Positions 42,925 to 50,773 of a stretch of 64,000 nt of DNA are shown piece by piece. The stretch is from Mucilaginibacter rubeus (lineage in GTDB: Bacteria; Bacteroidota; Bacteroidia; Sphingobacteriales; Sphingobacteriaceae), in the NCBI RefSeq assembly GCF_014643835.1, contig NZ_BMKD01000002.1:682001-746000 (forward strand), written 5' to 3'. Below the pieces are notes generated by a model that saw only the letters and a program-made list of their open reading frames with translations, searched no databases and was not told where the DNA came from. A program made the position numbers and the translations under genes. The number at the start of each line of letters is the position of its first letter. Within the stretch, counting starts at the first letter, position 1.

Positions 42925-43467
42925 CTAAGTAAGCAGCTTATTATACAAGCTGTAATTTTCGTTATCGAAGCAGACAAATATGACTTTCTCAACTACTTCG
43001 TTATCTGACAAAAAATCTTTAACCGTTTTAACAGCGATTGCCGCAGCCCTGTCCTTTGGAAAATGATAAATGCCGGTACTGATATTAGGAAAAGCTACGG
43101 TATGCACATCATTTTGGGCAGCAAGCTTCAAACTATTTAAATAAGCGGATTGCAAAAGTTCATTCTCACCTCTTTTACCACTATTGTAAACGGGGCCAAC
43201 CGTGTGGATCACATATTTAGCCGGCAGCTTACCGCCGGTTGTAATTACAGCCTGCCCGGTTTTGCAGCCGCCCTGCCGGGCTACTATCTTACGACAATCT
43301 TCCAGAATCTCCGGTCCGCCGGCGCGATGGATAGCGCCATCGACACCGCCGCCGCCCATGAGCGAGGTGTTTGCCGCGTTTACAATGGCATCAGCTTTAA
43401 TTTTTGTGATATCGCCCTGTACTAATTCAATAGTGCCATAATATTTTAAATTATAGCAGATAAACAA
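42925..43467 (-). CDS. Macrodomain protein (ADP-ribose deacetylase-like)
   Basis: A 180-residue macro domain of the YmdB/MacroD type, which removes acetyl or ADP-ribosyl groups from ADP-ribose derivatives. Seen: [40 protein letters not shown] and [19 protein letters not shown], the standard nucleotide- and ribose-binding loops. No ATG begins the protein; the best start is TTG 43467, just after the esterase gene on the same strand. A longer start overlapping that gene is possible. Confidence 0.9.
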   Translation of the reverse strand: MFICYNLKYYGTIELVQGDITKIKADAIVNAANTSLMGGGGVDGAIHRAGGPEILEDCRKIVARQGGCKTGQAVITTGGKLPAKYVIHTVGPVYNSGKRGENELLQSAYLNSLKLAAQNDVHTVAFPNISTGIYHFPKDRAAAIAVKTVKDFLSDNEVVEKVIFVCFDNENYSLYNKLLT

Positions 43468-43486
43468 ACAGGAAAGTGTTTTGCTT

Positions 43487-44215
43487 TTAGAAATAAAGTT
43501 GCACCATTTTACGCCAGTAACGGGCGCGGTGTGCTTCCTCGTGCCAAATATACAAGCTGTTTTGGATGCCTTTGCTGGCCAATACGGTGCTTAGGTATTT
43601 ATTATCTTCCAAAAATGCATCCTCCTCGCCCACGGCCAGGATAATTTGGAGACGCTTGATCTGGTCAATAATTTCGGGGCTATGCAGGTTATTTAAAAAC
43701 TGGTTAGGCATATTGAAATACACATTCTCATCGCGGTACCCATCTAACAGGTCGCGGAAATTGCCCATAGCCTGGGTAATGTCATAGCGCCCGCTCATAC
43801 CTACTACTTTCACAAATACCAAGGGATGTTTAAACGCTATGTTAACCGCATGATAGGCCCCCATGCTGCAACCTGCCGAAATAATTGAACCGGCGGCGTT
43901 AAGTGTTTTCATTAAGGGCACTACCTCCTGTAAAATGTATTGCTCATACTGAAGGTGCCTTTCCATGCGATGGTAGGGATGACTGAACTCATTATAAAAG
44001 CTTTCACGGTCGATGCTATCCACACAGTAGACCTGCAGGTGACCTGCCTCAATTTTACTGCGTAAGGCTTCAATTACTTTCCAGTCTTCATAATCATAAA
44101 ACCGGGCTGTGCGGGTGGGAAAAAATAGAACAGAGGCGCCCGCATGGCCAAAAACCAGCAATTCCATATTGCGCTGAAGCGACGGACTGAACCACTTGTG
44201 GTACTCTCTTTTCAT
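43487..44215 (-). CDS. Putative esterase (alpha/beta hydrolase)
   Basis: A 242-residue putative-esterase family protein, related to esterase D/antigen 85-type folds. The nucleophile sequence is [17 protein letters not shown] (GxSxGA). LAVGEEDAF may hold the acid residue, and [15 protein letters not shown] the histidine. No signal peptide is visible, so it is probably cytoplasmic. It precedes the macrodomain gene closely (20 bp between stop and its TTG start) and probably shares a transcript with the SGNH gene upstream. The substrate is unknown. Confidence 0.82.
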   Translation of the reverse strand: MKREYHKWFSPSLQRNMELLVFGHAGASVLFFPTRTARFYDYEDWKVIEALRSKIEAGHLQVYCVDSIDRESFYNEFSHPYHRMERHLQYEQYILQEVVPLMKTLNAAGSIISAGCSMGAYHAVNIAFKHPLVFVKVVGMSGRYDITQAMGNFRDLLDGYRDENVYFNMPNQFLNNLHSPEIIDQIKRLQIILAVGEEDAFLEDNKYLSTVLASKGIQNSLYIWHEEAHRARYWRKMVQLYF

Positions 44216-44258
44216 CTTTTAAACCGCTGAAAGATGACAAATGCGTGTAAACCCTATA

Positions 44259-44864
44259 TTAAGCTAATTTGATACTTTGTGGCATTCGCTGTAAAACAGC
44301 TTTTTTCCACAAAGCGTAACCGGCGCTGCTCAAATGCAAACCATCTTTATCATAATATTCTCGTATTGGTTTACCGGAAGCATCTATCATCTGATTAAAT
44401 ATATTGATGAACTGCCAGTTTTTATGGCGGTGTATTATCTCGTTTTCAATTAGGCTATTGGTGTACCTGTACTTTTCAACAATAGGCCAGCGGGCAAGGC
44501 TTGGCTTAAGCGATATATAATAGCAGGGAATGTTACCAAAAAGCCGCTCAACCTCGACAGTGAGCTGCTTAAAAAATATAAAAACTTCTTCAGGGTTGCG
44601 GCCATCGCCGAGATCATTATCGCCCGCATACACTACGATGGATTCGGGGTTATAAGAATGCATTATACGCTCAAAAAACCATACGCAAGCAGCCAGTGTA
44701 GAACCGCCAAAGCCAAGGTTAACTGGTTGCATGTCATCAAAATCAACATCAAGCGTATTCCACAAACGAATGGATGAGCTTCCATAAAAAATTACCCGCG
44801 GCACATAATCAAGCTTGGTTCGCTTAATTTCCAGCTGCTTCACATCCTCTTCGTACCAGATCAT
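44259..44864 (-). CDS. SGNH/GDSL-family hydrolase
   Basis: A 201-residue esterase/lipase-like protein. The four blocks of the family are visible: VIFYGSSSIRLW with the nucleophile Ser (block I), NLGFGGSTLAACVWFF (block II Gly), VVYAGDNDLGDGR (block III Asn) and YYDKDGLHLSSAGYALW with the Asp-x-x-His pair (block V). No signal peptide is seen. It probably cleaves an ester in sugar or lipid metabolism; the target is not evident. Confidence 0.87.
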   Translation of the reverse strand: MIWYEEDVKQLEIKRTKLDYVPRVIFYGSSSIRLWNTLDVDFDDMQPVNLGFGGSTLAACVWFFERIMHSYNPESIVVYAGDNDLGDGRNPEEVFIFFKQLTVEVERLFGNIPCYYISLKPSLARWPIVEKYRYTNSLIENEIIHRHKNWQFINIFNQMIDASGKPIREYYDKDGLHLSSAGYALWKKAVLQRMPQSIKLA

Positions 44865-44964
44865 ATTCTTTTATAGTAGGGCCGTATTAATTTAAGCGCT
44901 AAAGATAATACAATAGCCCTAACTTAATGTAACGATGATAAAACTAAAAATGTAAAAATGACTA

Positions 44965-45279
44965 TTATTCTGCCGCTTCTTCACCTTTGGTGCCCAGCTC
45001 AACAATATCACCTTCTTTAAAAAGGATAGCTTGCAGCGTAGTACGCCATACCGGCTTTTTGCGCAGTAAAAACTCAAGGTCCATACCAAAGTGCTTAAAC
45101 TCCTCCTGCTGTGCGTTTTGCATAATGGCTTTGGCCTGGTTATCTTTCTCGACAGAAATCCGCTGTTCGTACCAGTTTATAGCCTCAGCCTCTTCGGTTA
45201 ATGAAACTATCATTCGGGCAAAGGTGCGGGTTTCGTCGGATAGTTCATTTGCCGGCTCGTGATATTGATCAAATGACAT
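44965..45279 (-). CDS. Ferritin-like protein of the encapsulated-ferritin (EncFtn) family
   Basis: A 104-residue, two-helix iron protein. The pattern EEAEAINWYEQRISVEKDNQ and QEEFKHFGMDLEFLLRKKP matches EncFtn, which builds the ferroxidase site at the interface of two subunits. The metal ligands known from the Rhodospirillum protein (Glu32, Glu62, His65) correspond to Glu32, Glu60 and His63 here. In EncFtn a C-terminal peptide targets the protein into an encapsulin shell. Here the tail (LGTKGEEAAE) shows no such peptide, and no shell gene is in the window. It is the last gene after the FdhF-like oxidoreductase (71 bp gap). Confidence 0.78.
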   Translation of the reverse strand: MSFDQYHEPANELSDETRTFARMIVSLTEEAEAINWYEQRISVEKDNQAKAIMQNAQQEEFKHFGMDLEFLLRKKPVWRTTLQAILFKEGDIVELGTKGEEAAE

Positions 45280-45350
45280 AATACTTTTTTTAAGGAGATA
45301 AGTATTATGTAAACGCTTTTGTTTTAAGGTGTAAGTATTTAGAATGGTTA

Positions 45351-47666
45351 TTAACCCACGTGTTTCCTGATTTTGATATTAACCAGTTTGGATGTGGGCG
45401 TATTACTTTGTTCGGCAACGCTGTTGATAGGAACCAGTACATTGGCCTCGGGGTAATAGGTAGCTGTATTCCCTTCGGGGATGTTGTAAGGCACAACTAC
45501 AAACAACCTCGCTACCCGCTCAACACCATCATCATAATTAAACAGGTTAACTTTTTCCTGCGCCCTGAAACCGGCTTTTTTCATATCTTTTTCATTCATC
45601 AAAATTACCCGGCGCTCATTGTGAATGCCCCGGTAGCGGTCGTCAAGGCCATATATGGTGGTGTTAAACTGATCATGACTGCGGATGGTTGCCATATGGT
45701 ATTCGTCGGCAGCCAGTTCATGCTTCGGCAACGGGGCGATATTGAAAGGCACAACAGCTCCATTCTTTTCGGTGATAAACTTACCCTCGCGGGCGGCGTT
45801 TGGCAGGTAAAAACCGCCGGGCAAACGTACCTTTTGGTTATAATCCTCACAGCCCGGAATGACTTTGGCAATCGCATCGCGCACAGCATCATAGCTTTGT
45901 GCGTACTTATCCCAGTCGACAACGGCACGATTACCTAATGTGGCTTTAGCAAGATTACAAATGATCTGGTTCTCGTTCATCAGATGTTCAGATACAGGCT
46001 TCAGCATCCCTTTTGACATTTGGACAACCCCCATGGAGTTTTCACAGCTTATAAATTGATCCTCGCCATTTACAACATCTCTATCGCTTCGTGACAGTGT
46101 TGGCAAGATCAAAGCTTCTTCACCATGAACCAGATGGCTACGGTTTAATTTGGTTGATACATGTACCGAAAGTTTAAGTTTACGCAAGGCCTGTGCCGTA
46201 AACAGGGTATCCGGCGTAGCCGAAAGGAAATTGCCGCCCATGGCAAAAAACACTTTAAGTTTGCCTTCGTCCATAGCTTTAATAGATTCAACAACATCAT
46301 AACCATGGCCCCGCGGCGGCTCAAAACCAAAAACTTCCTTGAGTTTATCCAACTGCTTCGGTTTTGGCTTATCCCAGATCATCATGGTACGGTTACCCTG
46401 TACGTTGCTATGACCACGCACCGGACACAAACCGGCACCGGGTTTACCAATGGCGCCTTTAAGCATGGCCAGGTTCACAATTTCTTTTACGGTATCCACT
46501 CCGTTTTTATGCTGGGTGATGCCCATAGCCCAGCAAATAATGATGCGGCTTTTATTTTTAATCAAATCAACCGCCTGTTCAATTTCATTCACTGTTAAAC
46601 CGGCAGCTTTAGCCAGGTCGTCAACCTCATATTGGTTCAGACTGTCTAAAAAGGCAACGTAACCGGTAGTGTTCTTTTTAATAAATTCATGATCGAAGAC
46701 GCTGCCGGGATTTTCCCGCTCGGCTTTATATAGCAGTTTTTCCATGGCTTTTAGCAAAGCCATATCACCGTTTATTTTTACCTGCAGGTACAGATCGGCC
46801 AATTGCGTTTTGATACCTAAAATGCCTTTTACCGTTTGCGGGTTTTTAAAACCCATTAACCCAGCCTCATGCAAGGGGTTTACCGCAATGATCTTTGAGC
46901 CTTTCTGCTTAGCCTTTTCAAGCGCGCTAAGCATCCGGGGATGATTGGTACCTGGGTTTTGCCCCATGATAATGATTACATCGGTATCGTAAAAATCATT
47001 AAGGGTGACTGTGCCCTTGCCAATGCCAATAGTATCGGCAAGGCCAACACCGGTACTTTCATGGCACATATTGGAGCAATCGGGCATGTTATTGGTACCA
47101 AACTCGCGCACAAATAACTGGTAAGTAAATGAAGCCTCGTTACTGGTACGGCCGGATGTATAAAATGCAGCTTCATCGGGCGACGCCAAAGCGTTAAGCT
47201 CATTCGCTATTTTTTTAAACGCGAAGTCCCAGTTTACCGGTGTGTAATGTGTAGCTCCTTTGGCCAGATATACTGGTTGGGCTATGCGTCCCTTCTTCCC
47301 TATCTCATAATCGTTAAGTTTGGCAAGATCCGCTACCGAATTTTCAGCAAAAAAATCACCAGTGAGCTTTTTGGTAGTAGCTTCTTCGGCAAGGGCTTTG
47401 GCACCATTTTCACAGTATTCGGCAATGGGCGAACGGTCGTCATCCGGGTCGGGCCAGGCACAGCCAGAACAATCAAAACCGCTCTTTTTGTTCATATGAA
47501 ACAAGCCTTCCATACCTCTTGCCAGGCCTGCTTCCTTTAATATATCAACCATAGCCACTGTAACAGCAGGGACACCCGCCGCCCAGTCTTTTGGATGTGT
47601 TATTTTCAGGTCGAGTAGCTCCTCAGGATTCTCTGCTGCCGGTCCTTGTTCTGCTTGCTTGCTCAT
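45351..47666 (-). CDS. FdhF/YdeP-family molybdopterin oxidoreductase
   Basis: A 771-residue molybdopterin enzyme of the formate dehydrogenase H-like (YdeP) type. The N-terminal motif is FDCSGCAWPDPDD instead of the usual four-cysteine iron-sulfur site, as typical for YdeP. Later parts show FYTSGRTSNEASFTYQLFVR, PDCSNMCHESTGVGL, IIIMGQNPGTNHPRML and GAGLCPVRGHSNVQGNRTMM. The C-terminal molybdopterin dinucleotide-binding domain is present (RSHDQFNTTIYGLDDRYRGI). Its true substrate is not established; formate is only suggested by the neighbouring fdhD. Its ATG overlaps the end of the upstream gene by 4 bp. Confidence 0.9.
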   Translation of the reverse strand: MSKQAEQGPAAENPEELLDLKITHPKDWAAGVPAVTVAMVDILKEAGLARGMEGLFHMNKKSGFDCSGCAWPDPDDDRSPIAEYCENGAKALAEEATTKKLTGDFFAENSVADLAKLNDYEIGKKGRIAQPVYLAKGATHYTPVNWDFAFKKIANELNALASPDEAAFYTSGRTSNEASFTYQLFVREFGTNNMPDCSNMCHESTGVGLADTIGIGKGTVTLNDFYDTDVIIIMGQNPGTNHPRMLSALEKAKQKGSKIIAVNPLHEAGLMGFKNPQTVKGILGIKTQLADLYLQVKINGDMALLKAMEKLLYKAERENPGSVFDHEFIKKNTTGYVAFLDSLNQYEVDDLAKAAGLTVNEIEQAVDLIKNKSRIIICWAMGITQHKNGVDTVKEIVNLAMLKGAIGKPGAGLCPVRGHSNVQGNRTMMIWDKPKPKQLDKLKEVFGFEPPRGHGYDVVESIKAMDEGKLKVFFAMGGNFLSATPDTLFTAQALRKLKLSVHVSTKLNRSHLVHGEEALILPTLSRSDRDVVNGEDQFISCENSMGVVQMSKGMLKPVSEHLMNENQIICNLAKATLGNRAVVDWDKYAQSYDAVRDAIAKVIPGCEDYNQKVRLPGGFYLPNAAREGKFITEKNGAVVPFNIAPLPKHELAADEYHMATIRSHDQFNTTIYGLDDRYRGIHNERRVILMNEKDMKKAGFRAQEKVNLFNYDDGVERVARLFVVVPYNIPEGNTATYYPEANVLVPINSVAEQSNTPTSKLVNIKIRKHVG

Positions 47667-48019
47667 GGCTTTTTAGCTGCTAAGGGATTAGGATAATTAT
47701 CGCTTTGATCTTCGGCGACTTCATCCAAACACGTAAAATCTTTTTCAACCAGTAAATGCAAACTGCCGTGTTTACCTTCATAACCTACCTTATCGTCGTC
47801 GGCAAAGCCGGTGGCCACAGCTTTTGGCACATATAGTGTTATGGCATTCTCCTTATAGGTTGCCGAAAGATGCTCATCATCAACCAGTCTCAAAGCATAA
47901 ATAAGCTGCTGACTGCCAAAATCGACGGTTTCCTGAACATAACCTTCTTCGGCCAGTTTGGCTACATCGGTTTTAGTGAGCCTGTATCTTAGTGAATTAC
48001 CTTTTATCCTTATTTTCAT
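47663..48019 (-). CDS. DUF7009-like small protein
   Basis: A 118-residue protein from ATG 48019, starting MKIRIKGNSLRYRLTKTDVA. The middle has LIYALRLVDDEHLSATYKEN and ITLYVPKAVATGF. The C-terminal part (DKVGYEGKHGSLHLLVEKDF, then TCLDEVAEDQSDNYPNP) looks like a binding or adaptor protein rather than an enzyme. Similar proteins lie next to FdhF/YdeP oxidoreductases in other Bacteroidota, as far as I recall; the DUF label is tentative. Translational coupling with the oxidoreductase (4-bp overlap) suggests a role in its maturation. Confidence 0.6.
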   Translation of the reverse strand: MKIRIKGNSLRYRLTKTDVAKLAEEGYVQETVDFGSQQLIYALRLVDDEHLSATYKENAITLYVPKAVATGFADDDKVGYEGKHGSLHLLVEKDFTCLDEVAEDQSDNYPNPLAAKKP

Positions 48020-48033
48020 TGGTATCAATCAGT

Positions 48034-48915
48034 TTACACCGATGGTGCCGTTAGTACGGCCTCATCGGGGACCATTACCCGGTGCGCGCCCGCGTAAATA
48101 TTAAAGCGCTCATCGCGTAAAAAGCCAATCAGTGTAATATTAAATTCGTTTGCCAGTTCTATAGCCAGGCTTGACGGCGCACCTACTGCCGCAATAATAC
48201 TGATGCCTGCCATCGCGGCCTTTTGAATAAGCTCAAAACTCGCCCTGCCGCTAAGTAACAATACTGTTTGCTGCAACGGCAGCCAGTTATACATCATAGC
48301 AGCACCTATCAGCTTATCTAAAGCGTTATGCCTGCCTACGTCTTCTCTTAATAATAACAGTTCACCCAAAGGAGTAAACAAAGCCGATGCATGCAAACCG
48401 CCCGTATCATCAAATACCCGTTGGTGCCCGCGCAAAATCTTCGGTAACTGATTAAGTACCAAACTATGAATCACATTGCCATCATCTGCCCCGGCGGCAA
48501 AATTGCTTACTATGCGAATAGCGCTGATAGAACCCTTTCCGCACACACCGCAACTGCTTGTGGTATAAAAATTCCGTTCGGTATTTTGAAGGTACGGCAG
48601 TGCATCTTGTTCAAGTGTTACCAGCATGGTATTCTTCTTGTTTTCAGCGCAGGTTATAAAGCTGTGTTTAGCTGATTTTATCTCATCTGCATTTTTAATA
48701 ATGCCTTCGGTAAAAAGGAAACCGGTTGCCAGTTCGGCATCATGACCGGGGGTACGCATAGTTACAGAGATATTACGTAACTCTCTGCCATCTGCAGGAC
48801 CATATTCCAGTTTAATTTCAAGTGGTTCTTCAATGGCTATGCTATCCTCCTCCCTTGCGCTTCGGTTAGCGTTAACTTTTACAACCGGGATATGAATAAC
48901 TGATGGCGAAGACAT
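48034..48915 (-). CDS. fdhD: Formate dehydrogenase accessory sulfurtransferase FdhD
   Basis: FdhD of 293 residues. It passes sulfur from a cysteine desulfurase to the molybdenum cofactor of formate-dehydrogenase-like enzymes. The paired cysteines are in TTSSCGVCGKGSI. Also seen are MRTPGHDAELATGFLFTEGI near the start, GGLHASALF, LLREDVGRHNALDKLIGAAM and LSGRASFELIQKAAMAGI. ATG 48915 is preferred over a TTG two codons earlier. It is the first gene of the minus-strand operon fdhD - DUF7009-like - FdhF/YdeP - ferritin-like. Confidence 0.95.
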   Translation of the reverse strand: MSSPSVIHIPVVKVNANRSAREEDSIAIEEPLEIKLEYGPADGRELRNISVTMRTPGHDAELATGFLFTEGIIKNADEIKSAKHSFITCAENKKNTMLVTLEQDALPYLQNTERNFYTTSSCGVCGKGSISAIRIVSNFAAGADDGNVIHSLVLNQLPKILRGHQRVFDDTGGLHASALFTPLGELLLLREDVGRHNALDKLIGAAMMYNWLPLQQTVLLLSGRASFELIQKAAMAGISIIAAVGAPSSLAIELANEFNITLIGFLRDERFNIYAGAHRVMVPDEAVLTAPSV

Positions 48916-48918
48916 ATT

Positions 48919-48926
48919 CAAAGATA
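48919..48926 (-). promoter_or_regulatory. Putative -7 element of the fdhD operon
   Basis: Read on the minus strand this is TATCTTTG, a match to TAnnTTTG, ending 3 bases before the ATG. If used, transcription would start at or within the start codon, giving a leaderless mRNA. No good TTTG was found at the expected distance. Confidence 0.4.
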
Positions 48927-49283
48927 CAATTTATGGCATAGTTTGTTTATGCAAGTTTATATGCAGAAGGCAAGTTTAAGTCCCTTCGTTTGAATTGTTT
49001 TTGAGGCAAGCGTCTGCAAAACAGCCGTTAACTTAGGCAGGCAAGGGGTTAACAGGGTTAACAGAAATTCGAGCAATTTTATACTATCCAATTAACAATC
49101 AATTAATTACATTAAAAATAGTATTAACACATGTAAACCCCGGCAAGGTTAAGGCTTCACGCTTATTTTTTGTTTAGGCTCAAACCCGGAGGCTTTAACC
49201 CGCATAATGAACTTACATATGTTGATTTGTTAAATTTAAAACCCAGTACTCGTTTTGTAAGCTAATTTGAATATTTTTGAGAT
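48927..49283. other. Divergent intergenic region between fdhD and moaD
   Basis: About 360 bp. It must hold promoters for both directions. Seen are GGTTAACAGGGTTAACAG (49037-49054), a direct repeat of GGTTAACAG. No riboswitch of the molybdenum-cofactor type could be recognised, and no gene is present. Confidence 0.4.
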
Positions 49284-49526
49284 ATGAAGATCAACATACT
49301 GGCTTTTGGAGTGGCTAAGGAGATATTTGGAAGCAGCGAAGTTAGCCTGGAAATGACCAACGATGCAACTATCTCCAATTTAAAATACCTGCTTGAGCAA
49401 CAATACCCGCGTTTAAAGCAGCTTTCATCATACATGCTGGCTGTTAACAACGAATATGCCCTGCCCGGCGATACTATTCACGAACGCGACGAAATAGCGA
49501 TCATTCCGCCGGTAAGCGGGGGGTAG
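49284..49526 (+). CDS. moaD: Molybdopterin synthase sulfur carrier subunit MoaD
   Basis: An 80-residue ubiquitin-like protein whose C-terminal Gly-Gly (IIPPVSGG) is adenylated by MoeB and then thiocarboxylated. It delivers sulfur to cyclic pyranopterin monophosphate together with MoaE. Seen: MKINILAFGVAKEIFGSSEV, LKYLLEQQYPRLKQLSSYML and AVNNEY. Length is normal. MoaE lies 0.6 kb downstream, with an acetyltransferase gene between. Confidence 0.93.
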   Translation: MKINILAFGVAKEIFGSSEVSLEMTNDATISNLKYLLEQQYPRLKQLSSYMLAVNNEYALPGDTIHERDEIAIIPPVSGG

Positions 49527-49533
49527 ATCAGTT

Positions 49534-49608
49534 TGCAGTTTTTAAGTAGCAGTGGCAGTAAACTTTTTAGCGGCAGTTTACAGTTTTTAGTGGGCAGCTT
49601 GCAGTAGT
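49534..49608. repeat. GCAGT micro-repeats after moaD
   Basis: Words like GCAGTTTTTA, GGCAGTAAAC, GGCAGTTTACAGTTTTTAG and GGGCAGCTTGCAGTAG recur irregularly over 75 bp. It is a non-coding spacer between moaD and the GNAT gene. Confidence 0.5.
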
Positions 49609-49662
49609 ATTTTAGGACTTACCCTCAATTTCATCAATATAAAACAATCAACTTAATATAGA

Positions 49663-50097
49663 ATGGCCATCAGAAGCGCAACGCTTGCCGATCATACTGC
49701 AATATCAAATTTGCTAACACAATTGGGCTATCCAGGCACTGAAGATTTTTTGCCGGGTAACCTTGAACGAATGTTAGAGCAACCTTCATCGAAGGTTTTG
49801 GTTTATGAAGATGAAGGTAAGGTTGCAGGTTTTATCGCCATTGATTTTTTAACTCAACTGGTTGTTAAGGGTGATTTTATTCGCATAAGTTGTTTTTCTG
49901 TTGATGAAAACACCCGGGGCAAAGGTATTGGTAAGGCTCTTGAGGGTTATATTACCGAACTTGGCAAAGAACGTGATGCCGACAGGATAGAGGTGCACTG
50001 CCATACACGCAGGACCGACGCCCACCGGTTTTATTACAAGCAGGGTTATACTGAATCGCCCAAATACCTCATGAAATCATTGGCAGATAAAATATAG
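49663..50097 (+). CDS. GNAT-family N-acetyltransferase
   Basis: A 144-residue acetyltransferase that uses acetyl-CoA. The acetyl-CoA-binding pattern RISCFSVDENTRGKGIGKAL (R/Q-x-x-G-x-G/A) is clear, with IRSATLADHTAISNLLTQLG at the start and HRFYYKQGYTESPKYLMKSL at the end. The substrate is unknown. It lies between moaD and moaE in the same direction, 12 bp before moaE. A link to cofactor synthesis is not known for the family, so this may be an inserted gene. Confidence 0.88.
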   Translation: MAIRSATLADHTAISNLLTQLGYPGTEDFLPGNLERMLEQPSSKVLVYEDEGKVAGFIAIDFLTQLVVKGDFIRISCFSVDENTRGKGIGKALEGYITELGKERDADRIEVHCHTRRTDAHRFYYKQGYTESPKYLMKSLADKI

Positions 50098-50109
50098 ATT
50101 TGCATTGCT

Positions 50110-50529
50110 ATGAACACACAGATCCTCCTATCGGCCCAAACACTGGATATCCAATCATGTATCGACTGGATCATGTCACATGAATCCGGGGGGATAGATG
50201 TATTCATTGGTACCGTACGCAATTCAACCAAAGGAAAAAAAGTTTTAAGGCTCGATTTTGAAGCTTACGAGCCAATGGCCATCAGCGAAATGAATAAGAT
50301 TGTTGCCTGGGCCTTTGAACGCTGGCCGGTACAAAAAATACTGATCCACCACCGTACCGGATTGCTGCAGGTTGGCGAGGTACCGGTTGTTATTGCCGTT
50401 TCAGCAGCGCACCGTGACGCTGCCTTTGATGCCTGCAGGTACATCATCGATACACTTAAACAAACCGTCCCTATCTGGAAAAAAGAAAGCTTTGAGGACG
50501 GCGATGTCTGGGTAGCAGCACATCCTTAG
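50110..50529 (+). CDS. moaE: Molybdopterin synthase catalytic subunit MoaE
   Basis: MoaE of 139 residues, which converts cyclic pyranopterin monophosphate to molybdopterin with MoaD-thiocarboxylate. Seen: GGIDVFIGTVRNSTKGKKVL, LDFEAYEPMAISEMNKIVAW, ILIHHRTGLLQVGEVPVVIA, VSAAHRDAAFDACRYIIDTL and the active-site VPIWKKESFEDG with the conserved lysines. Length and motifs are standard. Confidence 0.95.
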   Translation: MNTQILLSAQTLDIQSCIDWIMSHESGGIDVFIGTVRNSTKGKKVLRLDFEAYEPMAISEMNKIVAWAFERWPVQKILIHHRTGLLQVGEVPVVIAVSAAHRDAAFDACRYIIDTLKQTVPIWKKESFEDGDVWVAAHP

Positions 50530-50599
50530 GATTTGGGGATGTTGGATTTCGGAACTTGAAATTCGGATTTTTCAATTTTCAATGGGAGATTTTCCTCGT

Positions 50600-50712
50600 C
50601 GTTGTTGGTGTTGTCACCAACAACTCCCGCTCCGTAGCTGCCGCTTGTTGGAGGTTTCGTCATTATAAAAGCTTAGGATACAAAAAAGTTGTTGGTGACA
50701 ACACAAACAACG
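50600..50712. repeat. Inverted repeat of GTTGTTGGTG type
   Basis: Arms of 26 bp at 50600-50625 and 50687-50712 differ at a single position. Outside them are further TTCGGATTTTT/AAAAATCCGAA-like words. It fills the convergent gap between moaE and moeB. Confidence 0.85.
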
Positions 50713-50773
50713 GCACAAACTTTCGATTCAAATTAAAAAAATCCGAAATCGAAATTCCGATATCCGAAATCAT

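Noticed and set aside
45360-45938. A 192-codon plus-strand frame opposite the FdhF/YdeP gene
   Set aside because: It overlaps a clear molybdopterin enzyme and shows no family features.
44965-48915. Encapsulin nanocompartment operon
   Set aside because: Only the ferritin-like gene fits; no shell gene or targeting peptide is visible.
48927-49283. Molybdenum-cofactor riboswitch before moaD
   Set aside because: I could not find the paired GC-rich helices expected; only short direct repeats are seen.
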